DNA of 64,000 nucleotides from Pedobacter sp. D749 (GTDB lineage: Bacteria > Bacteroidota > Bacteroidia > Sphingobacteriales > Sphingobacteriaceae): contig NZ_CP079218.1 of NCBI RefSeq assembly GCF_019317285.1, forward strand, positions 62,001 to 126,000. Direction: 5' to 3'. Both the position numbers and the translations under genes were made by a program. The first letter of the stretch is position 1. Each line of letters begins with the position of its first letter. Below, piece by piece: positions 51,201 through 59,613 of the stretch. Under the pieces are notes generated by a model, which saw only the letters and a list, made by a program, of their open reading frames with translations, was not told the DNA's origin and did no database searches.

Positions 51201-52076
51201 TTATAATTTGGTTATAAAAGTATCCATTTCGGCTAACATCCAGTTTGGCTCATCAAACATGATAAAATGCCTGGCATTATTGCTCACCTTTATTGTACAG
51301 GTTTTGCATTTAGCATACTGCTTTTGAAAGGTTCTGCTAACATACTCACGCGTAAAGCCAATAAACTGGGGAGATTCTTTAAAAGCAGCAAGTACCAATA
51401 CCGGCACATGTATCGATGCAATTTTATCCTGAATGTCCTCGCTCATCATTTCGGTAAAAGTATAAGCCATTGTTTTCCGGTCTGAGTTTGCACCCCATGT
51501 CGCGATCGCATCCCATCTGGTTGAATCTGCACACAGGCTTTTTGCAACATTCAACTGATAGGCTTTGAGCTGTGCATCGTTCATCTTATTGTATTGCGCC
51601 AGCAATGTTTTTGCCTGTGTCTCGTTAAAACCACTTTGGGCATTCGGGTTCATCGCTGCAGCATAAAAAGGCATCGCATCAATCACGATAACCTTGCTTA
51701 ATGCATCTTTCATTTCGGCTGCAATTTTGAGTGCAAGAAAGCCACCAATGGAATGTCCAACGAGAATGACGTTTTTGAGTTTATGGACTCTGATATAATT
51801 TATTAATGCCGATTTAAAAGTGCTAAGATATGGGCCGCCATTTAATGGAGGAACACCTGCATATCCTGCGAGCGTGAAAACATGACACTCATATTTTTTA
51901 TTGTAATGCGCTACTGTACTTTCCCATTCCTCACCACTGCAGGTTGCACCAGGTATAAATATCATGGCTTGCCCTTTGCCACTTACCTGTACTGTAAATG
52001 GTTCGTTTGAGCGGTTCGCATGTGTAGAAATGGCCGAGACTAAAATAAAGGTAAAAATCAAAATTGCTTTTTTCAT
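51201..52076 (-). CDS. Secreted alpha/beta hydrolase
   Basis: 291 residues with a signal peptide ending ISTHA. The oxyanion strand reads QAMIFIPGATCSGEEWES, the nucleophile elbow is LVGHSIGGFLALK (Ser about 111), an acid follows strand 7 (PVLVLAAFKES) and the catalytic His is in NNARHFIMFDEP. The cap region 150-220 is helical. Fold and motifs are those of proline-iminopeptidase/esterase-like enzymes. Substrate unknown. It lies first in the transcript that continues with the sigma/membrane pair. Confidence 0.86.
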   Translation of the reverse strand: MKKAILIFTFILVSAISTHANRSNEPFTVQVSGKGQAMIFIPGATCSGEEWESTVAHYNKKYECHVFTLAGYAGVPPLNGGPYLSTFKSALINYIRVHKLKNVILVGHSIGGFLALKIAAEMKDALSKVIVIDAMPFYAAAMNPNAQSGFNETQAKTLLAQYNKMNDAQLKAYQLNVAKSLCADSTRWDAIATWGANSDRKTMAYTFTEMMSEDIQDKIASIHVPVLVLAAFKESPQFIGFTREYVSRTFQKQYAKCKTCTIKVSNNARHFIMFDEPNWMLAEMDTFITKL

Positions 52077-52278
52077 AACCGGGTCTTTTCTTCTTTAGTA
52101 GACCATAACTTTAATTTCTTACATTAAAATTCAAATTTTATGAAAACAGGCTCTATTTTATCCATTTGGAAGATGAAAGAATAATCAGGAGGGCTAAATC
52201 AGAAATGACTCAGAAGGTTAAATGGAGGGTGTATAGCTGTTCGCCGAAAATAATTATGCATAAAATATATCGCATGAT

Positions 52279-52350
52279 AAATTTCGAGCTTTTTCCCAGC
52301 TGATTTGCAGGAAATAGAGAAAGTCTCCAATTTATTTTAAAATTTAAAGG
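52279..52350 (+). repeat. Copy of a dispersed repeat tail
   Basis: AAATTTCGAGCTTTTT then TGATTTGCAGGAA and a final AAATTTAAAGG match, at roughly three bases in four, the sequence at 59367-59437. This copy lacks the hairpin half of the element. Confidence 0.5.
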
Positions 52351-52504
52351 TCAACAACGGTTTAATGAGCAACAAATTGAAACGGCAGCCTGCGCTTAGT
52401 GTAAGATTTCCCCCAGGATCGAAAGCAGTCATCACTTTTGCGTATGCAATATCCACTGCGTCATTGGCGGCACTAAAAAGATGTCCGGTTGAGGCATCAT
52501 AAGT
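52337..52504 (-). pseudogene. Possible C-terminal remnant of an outer-membrane protein
   Basis: The minus-strand frame reads NTYDASTGHLFSAAND, then FDPGGNLTLSAGCRFNLL and ends KPLLTFKF before TAA at 52337-52339. An in-frame TGA lies just upstream. A terminal aromatic after alternating residues is the usual end of a barrel protein, so this may be all that remains of one. It could also be chance. Confidence 0.35.
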
Positions 52505-52610
52505 ATTTCAAAGATGCATATCCTATATATCTCAAACTAAAAACATTAAATTTATTAGACGTATTTAATAAAGGTTATGTATATCTTGGACAACTTCACT
52601 ACTATAGAAT

Positions 52611-53663
52611 ATGAGTTATACCGATCAAGAATTAGTGGCTTTGTTACTAAATGAGAATGGGATACATCGACTTCCAAGACTTGAGTTTGCTGAGTTAATG
52701 AGAAAGAAGCCATATGATAAAGTTGTAGGCAAAAGAATAATCTTCATCGACTTAAAATATTGGGTTAGTTTCCGAATGTCATTGGAAGATGATATAACAA
52801 TTAAACTGGAAGAAAAGATCTTATACAAAAGCATCTATAAAAATCTATTACAATTAGTGAGCAACAATATAGCTGTTTGTGTCACTTCTGACTCAATTTT
52901 AACTGAAGTAGAAAAAATGCCATTCGATAGAAAATTGGAGACAGCAAAAATAATGGATAGTTTGCAAGTGGTAGTTGTATTAAACGGACTTAACGCATGC
53001 ACATTTGAATATATTAATATTGATCTAATCACAGCTGGTAAAGAACCTATTGATCAATACCATTTGAGTTCAGTTTTCGAAGCAAATAGATTTCTCTCAG
53101 CAGTTACATTGAAAAAAATGGAGAATGAGCCTGATTTGTTATATAATATTATGTATGATTCCATGTCCCAAATGACGGTACAGGAATATTTGAAAGAAAC
53201 TAACGGAGATTTTTATGATCCTTCTGAAAAGTTCGCTGAATTGGTTAATGATACCAAATCGAAAGATACAACTAAATATAGTTATGAGGAACTTCTTATC
53301 CAAGGACTGGCTTCTCAATCTAAATCATTGAATAAACTCATTAATTATACTCCAATCAGTAAAGCAAATCCTTTAGAACACTTATCTCTCTATATAGAAT
53401 GTGCACCTTTTCTCTACCTTCATTCGGCTATTCTGGCTGCCATAAATATCGAAAAGGCTAGAACGGTTCGAAAAAATGATTTTTATGATCTTTCACATTC
53501 CTGCATAGGCGTAGGTTATGCCGATTATTTTTTTACGGAGAAGAAATTTCATCATCTTTTAAAAACAAAACCAATCGATTGTACAGCACATTACAAATGC
53601 AAATTATATTCAGACCCTTTTGAAATTTTAAATGTAGTAGTAAATCTTAATAGCCAGATCTAG
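52611..53663 (+). CDS. Orphan PIN-like domain protein (putative nuclease)
   Basis: 350 residues, no signal peptide. An early strand IIFIDLKYWVSF ends in an acid (D in IDLK), then VCVTSDSILTEVEKMP carries a Glu after a helix, and near the C-terminus KNDFYDLSHSCIGVGYADYFFTEKKFHHLL matches the PIN-fold ending NDxxDxxH...xxxDxFFTxDK. This order of acids is what PIN ribonucleases use to hold metal. The middle (residues about 110-250) is a helical insertion without known match. It stands alone, is A+T-rich and is bracketed by repeat copies, like a cargo gene. A defence or RNA-cleaving role is inference only. Confidence 0.62.
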   Translation: MSYTDQELVALLLNENGIHRLPRLEFAELMRKKPYDKVVGKRIIFIDLKYWVSFRMSLEDDITIKLEEKILYKSIYKNLLQLVSNNIAVCVTSDSILTEVEKMPFDRKLETAKIMDSLQVVVVLNGLNACTFEYINIDLITAGKEPIDQYHLSSVFEANRFLSAVTLKKMENEPDLLYNIMYDSMSQMTVQEYLKETNGDFYDPSEKFAELVNDTKSKDTTKYSYEELLIQGLASQSKSLNKLINYTPISKANPLEHLSLYIECAPFLYLHSAILAAINIEKARTVRKNDFYDLSHSCIGVGYADYFFTEKKFHHLLKTKPIDCTAHYKCKLYSDPFEILNVVVNLNSQI

Positions 53664-53724
53664 GTTATAATACCCCGTTTCGCTGGCGAACCTGTGCTGT
53701 GTGTGCAAAACTACTTGCCCCTCA

Positions 53725-53760
53725 AACAAAAAAGCCCATCTTTTGAACTTTTTCTTTGCA
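53725..53760 (+). repeat. Degraded copy of the A-rich hairpin repeat
   Basis: CAAACAAAAAAGCCCATCTTTTGAACTTTTTC follows the same order as AAAAAAGCCCTTC...GATGAGCTTTT at 59318, but the return arm is mutated, so the hairpin is weak. Confidence 0.4.
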
Positions 53761-53852
53761 CCATGGCAATATACGGGAAGACTATTCAAAACAAGATAAA
53801 AATCGGTACATAGCTAACGATGTTTTTTAAACAAAAGGTTGCATAGCAAAAG

Positions 53853-53878
53853 ATCCAGGCAACAGCAATTGCCTGGAT
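53853..53878. terminator. Terminator of the CDF/b561 operon
   Basis: ATCCAGGCAA-CAGCAA-TTGCCTGGAT, a perfect 10-bp stem, 11 bases after the cytochrome b561 stop on the minus strand, followed on that strand by CTTTTGC. Confidence 0.7.
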
Positions 53879-53888
53879 TGCGGTTTAC

Positions 53889-54503
53889 TTAATCATTATG
53901 ATCAGGCCACTGAGTAACGTCCTTATTCTTAATATTAAAATTCCCTCTTATCATTTTTGACACTATGCCCGGCTCACCGCCTATATCAGCAAGAAGAACA
54001 CCACCGATATGCAGACTGATGAAGGAAAGCATATAATAAAGCGATTTAACATGGATGGCCTCCATGATTTCCTTTGTTTCCTTCGGGCCGTTTAACACCA
54101 TAAAACCGGTAAAGAGTGAGGTAGCAAAAAGAACATAAAAAATGATGTAGAGCCATGACTTGAACTTATCTTTAGGAGAGGTCTGTTTTGAAAAAGGATT
54201 TTTAAAGGCAATTCCCTGAATAAAAGTAATGCCCATCCGAATCAAATATAAACCTATCAAAACATACCCGGTAATGACATGATAGCGCCACATCGGCTTG
54301 CGGATTTCTTTCCCGATTGCAGCGGCATCAGTTTCTGAAAGCTGAATTCCTTTGTTCTGGAGCGCTTCCCTCAAAATCTCTCCCATAGCATCTTTATTCA
54401 TCCATCCAAGCCTTAAAAAAACAGTTAAAAGCAGGAACATTATAGCAAAGGCAATGGCCCAGTGTATCACACGGCTGGCCAGATTAAATCTTTTTTCTAT
54501 CAT
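53889..54503 (-). CDS. Cytochrome b561-like membrane protein
   Basis: 204 residues with four membrane helices. Candidate haem ligands are H14 in SRVIHWAIAFAIMF, His in WRYHVITGYVLIGLYLIRM, and the pair in EAIHVKSLYYMLSFISLHIGG, the spacing of the Ni-Fe-hydrogenase/b561 type di-haem proteins. An extra 45-residue loop after the first helix (MNKDAMGEILREALQNKG) is longer than in E. coli CybB. It takes electrons in the inner membrane; the partner is unknown. It follows the CDF exporter by six bases. Confidence 0.83.
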   Translation of the reverse strand: MIEKRFNLASRVIHWAIAFAIMFLLLTVFLRLGWMNKDAMGEILREALQNKGIQLSETDAAAIGKEIRKPMWRYHVITGYVLIGLYLIRMGITFIQGIAFKNPFSKQTSPKDKFKSWLYIIFYVLFATSLFTGFMVLNGPKETKEIMEAIHVKSLYYMLSFISLHIGGVLLADIGGEPGIVSKMIRGNFNIKNKDVTQWPDHND

Positions 54504-54509
54504 AACAAT

Positions 54510-55397
54510 TTATAAATCATAAGGTTCAACATGAATGAGCGCATCTTTGATGTACAGATCTGATGCCAGAAGCTCATCTTTAACCTGATGGGCGACCGAA
54601 TGGGCGTGGAACACATTGATATTGCCATCCACCTCGATATGCATATCTACATAATAGTCAAGGCCCATTTTTCTTACAAAACACTTCTCCACTCTTTTCA
54701 CTTCTACATGCAGAGAAGCAATATGGCTGATTGCCGAAACGAGTTCATCAGCAGGCGCCTTATCCATAATCTCCTCGAAGGCAGGGCGGATGATCTTAAA
54801 AGCATTATAGATGATAAAAAGGCAGGCGATCAGTGCTGCCCAGTCATCAAGACCTTCATAACCTTTTCCTAAGAAAATGGCTAAAGAAATTCCCATGAAT
54901 GCAGCAATTGAAGTGATCGCATCACTCCTATGGTGGTAGGCATCGGCAATTACTGCCTGGCTGCCTAATCTCTTGCCAATCGAATAGACATGGCGAAAGA
55001 GGAACTCTTTGGTCAAAACAACAATCCCAAGTACAATAAGGGTATATTTTTTGGGAATATCATGCGGGGTGCGAATGAATTCAACCGAATGGTAGGCGAT
55101 CCAACCTGCAGCTGCAAGCAGAAAAAATCCGATAAGGATGGCTGCCACCGGTTCAGCCTTACCATGTCCGTATGGATGTCCCTTATCAGGTGGCCGCTGT
55201 GCATATTTAAGTGCAATCCAGAGCAGCCCTGAACTGATTACATCTGCACCAGACTCGGTGGCATCGGCAATAAGTGCATAAGACTGGCCCAGGTGGCCAG
55301 AGATCCCTTTGACAAAAATCAGCACAATACTGATGATAATGCCCAACTGGGTGGTGCGGATAGCTTCCGCAGATGAGCTTCTTTTTAAAGGCTCCAT
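54510..55397 (-). CDS. Cation diffusion facilitator (CDF) metal exporter
   Basis: 295 residues with six membrane helices. Metal-site motifs are E-S-G-A-D in ADATESGADVISSGLLW on helix 2 and H-H-R-S-D in DAYHHRSDAITS on helix 5. The cytoplasmic C-terminal domain reads EEIMDKAPADELVSAI and VDMHIEVDGNINVFHAHSVAH, the ferredoxin-like fold with metal ligands. An HPYGHGKAE loop joins helices 2 and 3. The ExxxD in place of the common D/HxxxD may shift preference away from zinc. It shares a transcript with the b561 protein. Confidence 0.9.
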   Translation of the reverse strand: MEPLKRSSSAEAIRTTQLGIIISIVLIFVKGISGHLGQSYALIADATESGADVISSGLLWIALKYAQRPPDKGHPYGHGKAEPVAAILIGFFLLAAAGWIAYHSVEFIRTPHDIPKKYTLIVLGIVVLTKEFLFRHVYSIGKRLGSQAVIADAYHHRSDAITSIAAFMGISLAIFLGKGYEGLDDWAALIACLFIIYNAFKIIRPAFEEIMDKAPADELVSAISHIASLHVEVKRVEKCFVRKMGLDYYVDMHIEVDGNINVFHAHSVAHQVKDELLASDLYIKDALIHVEPYDL

Positions 55398-55472
55398 AGA
55401 AATTTAAGATAAATTACAAAACAGAAATACACCCAGGTGCATAGCTGAGCTTAGTACCAAATTGATAAACGA

Positions 55473-55943
55473 TTAACTGAATAGCGTGGCTTCAGGTTTC
55501 GGTGGCCTGAAAAGTTTGATCGATGAGGCAAAAGCGAGTTCATCATCATATGGAAAACCTGATACAGGATGTACACTTATTGCAGCCAAAGGCAGATTTT
55601 CTTTCACCGTGTGCTGGAAAAGCGTTTGATGGGAGCCATGAATAATCTTTTTGAAAGGCAGTTTGAGGTCCTTATCGGCATCATTATCCCTGATATCCTT
55701 CCCAAGGTAGTGCATGGCAATAAAGTGTGCAAAGCTAATCTTATGGTTCAGGGCACGGTGTTCGAGGAAATGGATCGCGATATATGGCGCCTTTAGTAAT
55801 TCCATCGTTCCGGGATTACTAAAAGAATAAAGAAAGACCATCAGGTATATCCAAACATTTCTCACCGGGCAAAAATAACCATTTTTATCCGGAGATAACA
55901 TACCCAAAAAATTGATCAGGTAATTGCGCGTCAATAAAAACAT
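55473..55943 (-). CDS. Small conserved Sphingobacteriaceae-type protein
   Basis: Up to 156 residues; a start at Met35 (55841) is as likely, giving 122. The middle has MELLKAPYIAIHFLEHRALN, ISFAHFIAMHYLGK, DADKDLKLPFKKI and ends IKLFRPPKPEAT. The phrases HFxEH, FxxFxxMHY and DxxLPFK recur in short, His-rich proteins that I recall from Pedobacter and relatives near metal-related genes, function unknown. It lies 75 bases upstream of the CDF gene on the same strand, so it may share its regulation. Confidence 0.6.
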   Translation of the reverse strand: MFLLTRNYLINFLGMLSPDKNGYFCPVRNVWIYLMVFLYSFSNPGTMELLKAPYIAIHFLEHRALNHKISFAHFIAMHYLGKDIRDNDADKDLKLPFKKIIHGSHQTLFQHTVKENLPLAAISVHPVSGFPYDDELAFASSIKLFRPPKPEATLFS

Positions 55944-56040
55944 ATAGCGGTCTAGCCGGAGCGCTTAAATATACCTGGTAAATGCCCTGCCACTTAAAAA
56001 GCGGAGTATTCAAATGTTGATAAAATAATCCTCCTCTTCG

Positions 56041-56886
56041 TTACCCGCCTTGGTATCCGATTTCTAATCTTGTCCTGAAGTCGGTTGGCGTTTGGCCCAA
56101 TAATTTCTTAACGTACCGTGTAAAGAAAGAAGTGCTGCTGAACTGCATTTCTTCGGCAATTTCGGCGATATTCAGATGCCTGTTTTGTAATAGCAGAATG
56201 ATCCTTTCTTTAGCGTGACTATGTATCCAATCGGAAGCGGTGCGATCCGAGTGGATTTTACAAAGGTGGTTTAGGTATTTTGGAGTAATGTTTAATTCAT
56301 TGGCGTAAAACTGTACTTCCCTTTTGGTGAGGCAATGCTGTTGCAGCAAGTTGATAAACTGTTCATATAGCGTTCCGGTTTGCAAACTGTGGCGGCGACG
56401 TTCATATTCGTTTGCAAAGCTATGCCACATCTCTAAAATAAATAGACGCATCTGTAATTTAAGGGCTTCCTCATAAAATCGGTGGTCAGTTTCTTGAAAA
56501 CGGAGCAGTAGCCAATTGAAATTGTTTAATATTTTTTCTTTTTCAGCTTCAGTATTAATGTCTTTAACAGGGTGTACCCTGGAATGAAGCTGGGCATTGA
56601 TGCTCCAACCCTGATCAGGAACGTTATCTATCAGGAAATTTTTTTCTACCAGTAAAACCGTTGCCTTAAAATCTCCCGATACTTCTACTACATCCCATCT
56701 GCTTTCGGCAAACCAAAACAAAAACTGGCCAGAATTACAGGACATAGACTCGTCATTAAAAATGAAATCCAGCCTCCCACCATGACAATACAGGTGGACA
56801 TGGTACTTTTTTAGCAGGTTTTCAGTAGCATCATCAATATTGCAAAGCGATAAGAATAATACTCTTGGAACAGGGGTTTCACTCAT
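56041..56886 (-). CDS. AraC-family transcriptional regulator
   Basis: 281 residues. An N-terminal cupin-like effector domain (about 20-150; FLSLCNIDDATENLLKKYHV, LFWFAESRWDVVEV) is followed by the helix-turn-helix pair: VQFYANELNITPKYLNHLCK and NIAEIAEEMQFSSTSFFTRYVKK, then LGQTPTDFR. It is divergent from the acetyltransferase-cupin-decarboxylase operon with 102 bases between starts and is its probable regulator. Confidence 0.9.
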   Translation of the reverse strand: MSETPVPRVLFLSLCNIDDATENLLKKYHVHLYCHGGRLDFIFNDESMSCNSGQFLFWFAESRWDVVEVSGDFKATVLLVEKNFLIDNVPDQGWSINAQLHSRVHPVKDINTEAEKEKILNNFNWLLLRFQETDHRFYEEALKLQMRLFILEMWHSFANEYERRRHSLQTGTLYEQFINLLQQHCLTKREVQFYANELNITPKYLNHLCKIHSDRTASDWIHSHAKERIILLLQNRHLNIAEIAEEMQFSSTSFFTRYVKKLLGQTPTDFRTRLEIGYQGG

Positions 56887-56988
56887 CTATTAAAATTTCA
56901 TGTTAAATTAAGTAATATTTGACATTTTTGGCGTCATTAGTGCCATAAATCAGAACTAAATTGGTCGGAAATTTGGTGTTGTAAAAAC

Positions 56989-57606
56989 ATGGAAAATTTA
57001 GATAATTCAATATTTGATGATTTAAAAAATGGCGAAATGATAACCTCTGACCATCCCCAAAGAGCTGAACTCAGAAAATCATCATATGCAACTATTCAAC
57101 TGGTACAGCAGATGAATAGTAGTGCCGATCCCTTTACTATTAATGAAATTTTAGGTAAAATAATCGGGAAAAAGATAGAGGATACGGTAGCCGTTTTTCC
57201 ACCACTGTACATTAATAATGGCAAGCACTTAAGTATTGGAAAGAATGTTTTCATCAACTTCGACTGTACTTTCCTTACTTTAGGCGGAATCATTATTGAA
57301 GATAATGTACTCATCGGCCCAAAAGTAAGTTTGCTTTCCGAAGGTCATCCATTGGCACCTACAGAAAGAGGTGCATTAGTGCCTGGTAAAATCCATATTA
57401 AAAAAAATGCCTGGATAGGTGCCAATGCAATCATTTTGCCGGGAGTAACCGTTGGTGAAAATGCTGTGATTGCCGCAGGTGCAGTGGTATCTAAAAATGT
57501 TGAAGATAATACGCTTGTAGGTGGGGTGCCTGCGAAGTTTATAAAACAAATCAATGCAGTTGATGATGAAAAAAATGATCATAATGGGCTTGATCACCTC
57601 CTTTAG
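56989..57606 (+). CDS. Hexapeptide-repeat acetyltransferase (maltose/NodL type)
   Basis: 205 residues. The N-terminal helices (KSSYATIQLVQQMNSS) precede a left-handed beta-helix of hexapeptides: NGKHLSIGKNVFINFDCTF, GGIIIEDNVLIGPKVS, KNAWIGANAIILPGVTVGE and NAVIAAGAVVSKNVEDNTLVGG. The catalytic His is in LLSEGHPLAP. It transfers acetyl from CoA to a sugar or similar hydroxyl. First gene of a three-gene set; its end overlaps the cupin gene. Confidence 0.9.
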   Translation: MENLDNSIFDDLKNGEMITSDHPQRAELRKSSYATIQLVQQMNSSADPFTINEILGKIIGKKIEDTVAVFPPLYINNGKHLSIGKNVFINFDCTFLTLGGIIIEDNVLIGPKVSLLSEGHPLAPTERGALVPGKIHIKKNAWIGANAIILPGVTVGENAVIAAGAVVSKNVEDNTLVGGVPAKFIKQINAVDDEKNDHNGLDHLL

Positions 57607-58084
57607 TATGCTACAGATGAAAGCACAAACAAAACCTGAAAAAACAGAAAACAAGATGAATATAGACATTCCAAAAATAAGCGATTTCCCAACGGGAGAA
57701 GAAAACACAGGCTTTGCCAACTATTTTACAGGCAAATCTTATCTGGCTCCTTTAACCAGCAATAAAGATCTTAATGTTCCATTAGCAAATGTAACCTTCG
57801 AACCTGGCAGCAGAAATAATTGGCACAGCCATACCGGCGGCCAGTTGCTAATCGTAATTGGTGGCGAAGGCTTGTACCAGGAGCGGGGGAAATCAGTGAG
57901 ACATTTAAAGGCTGGTGATATTGTGGAAATTGCACCAAATATAGAACATTGGCATGGCGCCACAGCCAACAGCTGGTTTTCACATCTTGCCACCAATGGC
58001 AGTCCTGCTTCAAACGAAAACAAATGGCTGGAGGCTGTTACCGATGCAGATTATCAGAAGGCTAACGATCAAATCTTTAAATAA
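57566..58084 (+). CDS. Secreted cupin-domain protein
   Basis: 172 residues from MKKMIIMG, which gives a signal peptide ending MLQMKAQ; it overlaps the acetyltransferase end by 41 bases. The cupin motifs are intact: motif 1 GSRNNWHSHTGGQLLIVIGGEG with two His and motif 2 GDIVEIAPNIEHWHGA. Such small metal-binding cupins are frequently found together with carboxymuconolactone-decarboxylase-like proteins, as here. The substrate is unknown; secretion to the periplasm is the notable part. Confidence 0.87.
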   Translation: MKKMIIMGLITSFSMLQMKAQTKPEKTENKMNIDIPKISDFPTGEENTGFANYFTGKSYLAPLTSNKDLNVPLANVTFEPGSRNNWHSHTGGQLLIVIGGEGLYQERGKSVRHLKAGDIVEIAPNIEHWHGATANSWFSHLATNGSPASNENKWLEAVTDADYQKANDQIFK

Positions 58085-59133
58085 TGAAAGTGATCAGCTG
58101 GAAAGTTGGATTGCTATTGGTGCTGTTCAACCTCATCATTCCTAAAACGAAAGCACAAGAAATGGCAACATTAACTAAACAGGAAAAAAGCCTTGCTGGT
58201 ATTTCTGCTACAACGGCAACCGGCAAGTTAGACTTACTTAAAATTCAATTAATTGAGGGATTGGACAACGGACTAACGGTTAATGAAATTAAGGAAACAC
58301 TGACGCAATTGTATGCATACTGTGGTTTCCCAAGAAGTTTAAATGCCATCAATACTTTTTCTGCCGTTTTAGCCGATCGCAAGGCCAAAAATATGATTGA
58401 TCCTGAAGGTGAAAAGATTATCCAAAATACCGTAGAGGATAAATATGAACAGGGGCGCAAAACTTTGGAACAATTAACCAAAACACCACAAGCCAGGCCC
58501 GCACCAGGTTTCGGCGAATTTGCCCCGCGTATCGATACTTTTTTAAAAGAACATTTATTCGCTGATGTTTTTGCAAGTAAAGTGCTCGATTTTCGCAAGA
58601 GAGAACTGGTTACCATTTCTGCACTGGCTGCTATGGAGGGTGTAGAAAGTCAGTTAAAATCCCATATCAGTATGGGCAGAAACACCGGAATTACAGATGC
58701 GGAACTGAAAGAACTGAGCGTTATTATCCGGAAAACGGTGAGTACGACCCAGGCGAACACCTTATTAAAGAGTATAGATCAACCTATGCTTGCCGTAATC
58801 AGCCCCGGTATGATGATCCGTATTTCTGAAATAGAAATAGTTCCTGAACATTTGGAAGCGTATAAGGCCATCTTAAAGGAAGAAGCAGCTGCATCTATAG
58901 CTAAAGAGCAGGGCGTGATTGCTATTTTTCCAATGCTGCAAAAACAACATCCTTCGCAAGTCAGGATTGTAGAGATTTATGCAGACAAAGCCGCTTATCA
59001 AGCGCATTTGCAAACACCTCACTTTCAGAAATATAAAACAACTACTTCAAAAATGGTGAAAGAATTAAAATTGATAGATATGGAGCGCCTGGATCAGGAA
59101 ACCATGAAATTGATATTCCGGAAGTTGGAATAA
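58084..59133 (+). CDS. Secreted carboxymuconolactone decarboxylase-monooxygenase fusion protein
   Basis: 349 residues. Signal peptide ends PKTKAQ. Residues 30-220 hold two carboxymuconolactone-decarboxylase-like halves (LTQLYAYCGFPRSLNAI, then LFADVFASKVLDFRKRELVTISALAAMEG and LKSHISMGRNTGITDAELKE). There is no CxxC, so no AhpD-like peroxidase activity is expected. From about 245 an antibiotic-biosynthesis-monooxygenase (ABM) domain follows (IRISEIEIVPEHLEAYKAIL, VRIVEIYADKAAYQAHLQTPHFQKYK). The stop-start join with the cupin gene is TAATG. The chemistry is unknown; the combination suggests a periplasmic redox or ring-modifying pathway. Confidence 0.82.
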   Translation: MKVISWKVGLLLVLFNLIIPKTKAQEMATLTKQEKSLAGISATTATGKLDLLKIQLIEGLDNGLTVNEIKETLTQLYAYCGFPRSLNAINTFSAVLADRKAKNMIDPEGEKIIQNTVEDKYEQGRKTLEQLTKTPQARPAPGFGEFAPRIDTFLKEHLFADVFASKVLDFRKRELVTISALAAMEGVESQLKSHISMGRNTGITDAELKELSVIIRKTVSTTQANTLLKSIDQPMLAVISPGMMIRISEIEIVPEHLEAYKAILKEEAAASIAKEQGVIAIFPMLQKQHPSQVRIVEIYADKAAYQAHLQTPHFQKYKTTTSKMVKELKLIDMERLDQETMKLIFRKLE

Positions 59134-59317
59134 GTCTGTATTACAAAAATAAGATAACAAACCAATATCAAAGATAAAAGCCAGCGTGATAAATAAATTG
59201 AGTCAGTGCATCACAGTTTTGACTTCTGTTTTGTAGGCATTAACCTAACTTAAGTATATTCGTTAATCAAACGCTTATCGTTGCTTTAAAGACTGTTATA
59301 AACTCCCTCTAAACAAA

Positions 59318-59437
59318 AAAAAAGCCCTTCGTTCGATGAGCTTTTAATGAGTAGCCCTTACTGGACAAATTTCGAATTTTTTCTTGTCTGATTTGCAGGA
59401 ATTGGTGAAAGTTGCGAAGTACTTCAAAACTTAAAGG
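59318..59437 (+). repeat. Dispersed repeat with hairpin (terminator-like) and TGATTTGCAGGAA tail
   Basis: AAAAAAAAGCCCTTC-GTTC-GATGAGCTTTT (59318-59346) forms an imperfect hairpin that can end the preceding operon. It continues GAGTAG...AAATTTCGAATTTTTTC and CTGATTTGCAGGAA...CTTAAAGG. The same order of blocks occurs at 32345-32435 (GATGAGCTTTAATCAGTAG ... GTGATTTGCAAAC), and the tail alone at 52279-52350. Confidence 0.55.
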
Positions 59438-59613
59438 AGGTTTTTACTCTTGTAATCAATCATCGTTAACCGACTACGTTGACAGTATAATTTATTTAAT
59501 ATGGGGCAAACCGTGAACGAACAAACAGTATAAATGATGAGCAGATCAGAATTAAATAGTACCTTAGGATCTTCCTTTTTGCGGCGAAAACTATTGTCAA
59601 TAAAAAAATATCG

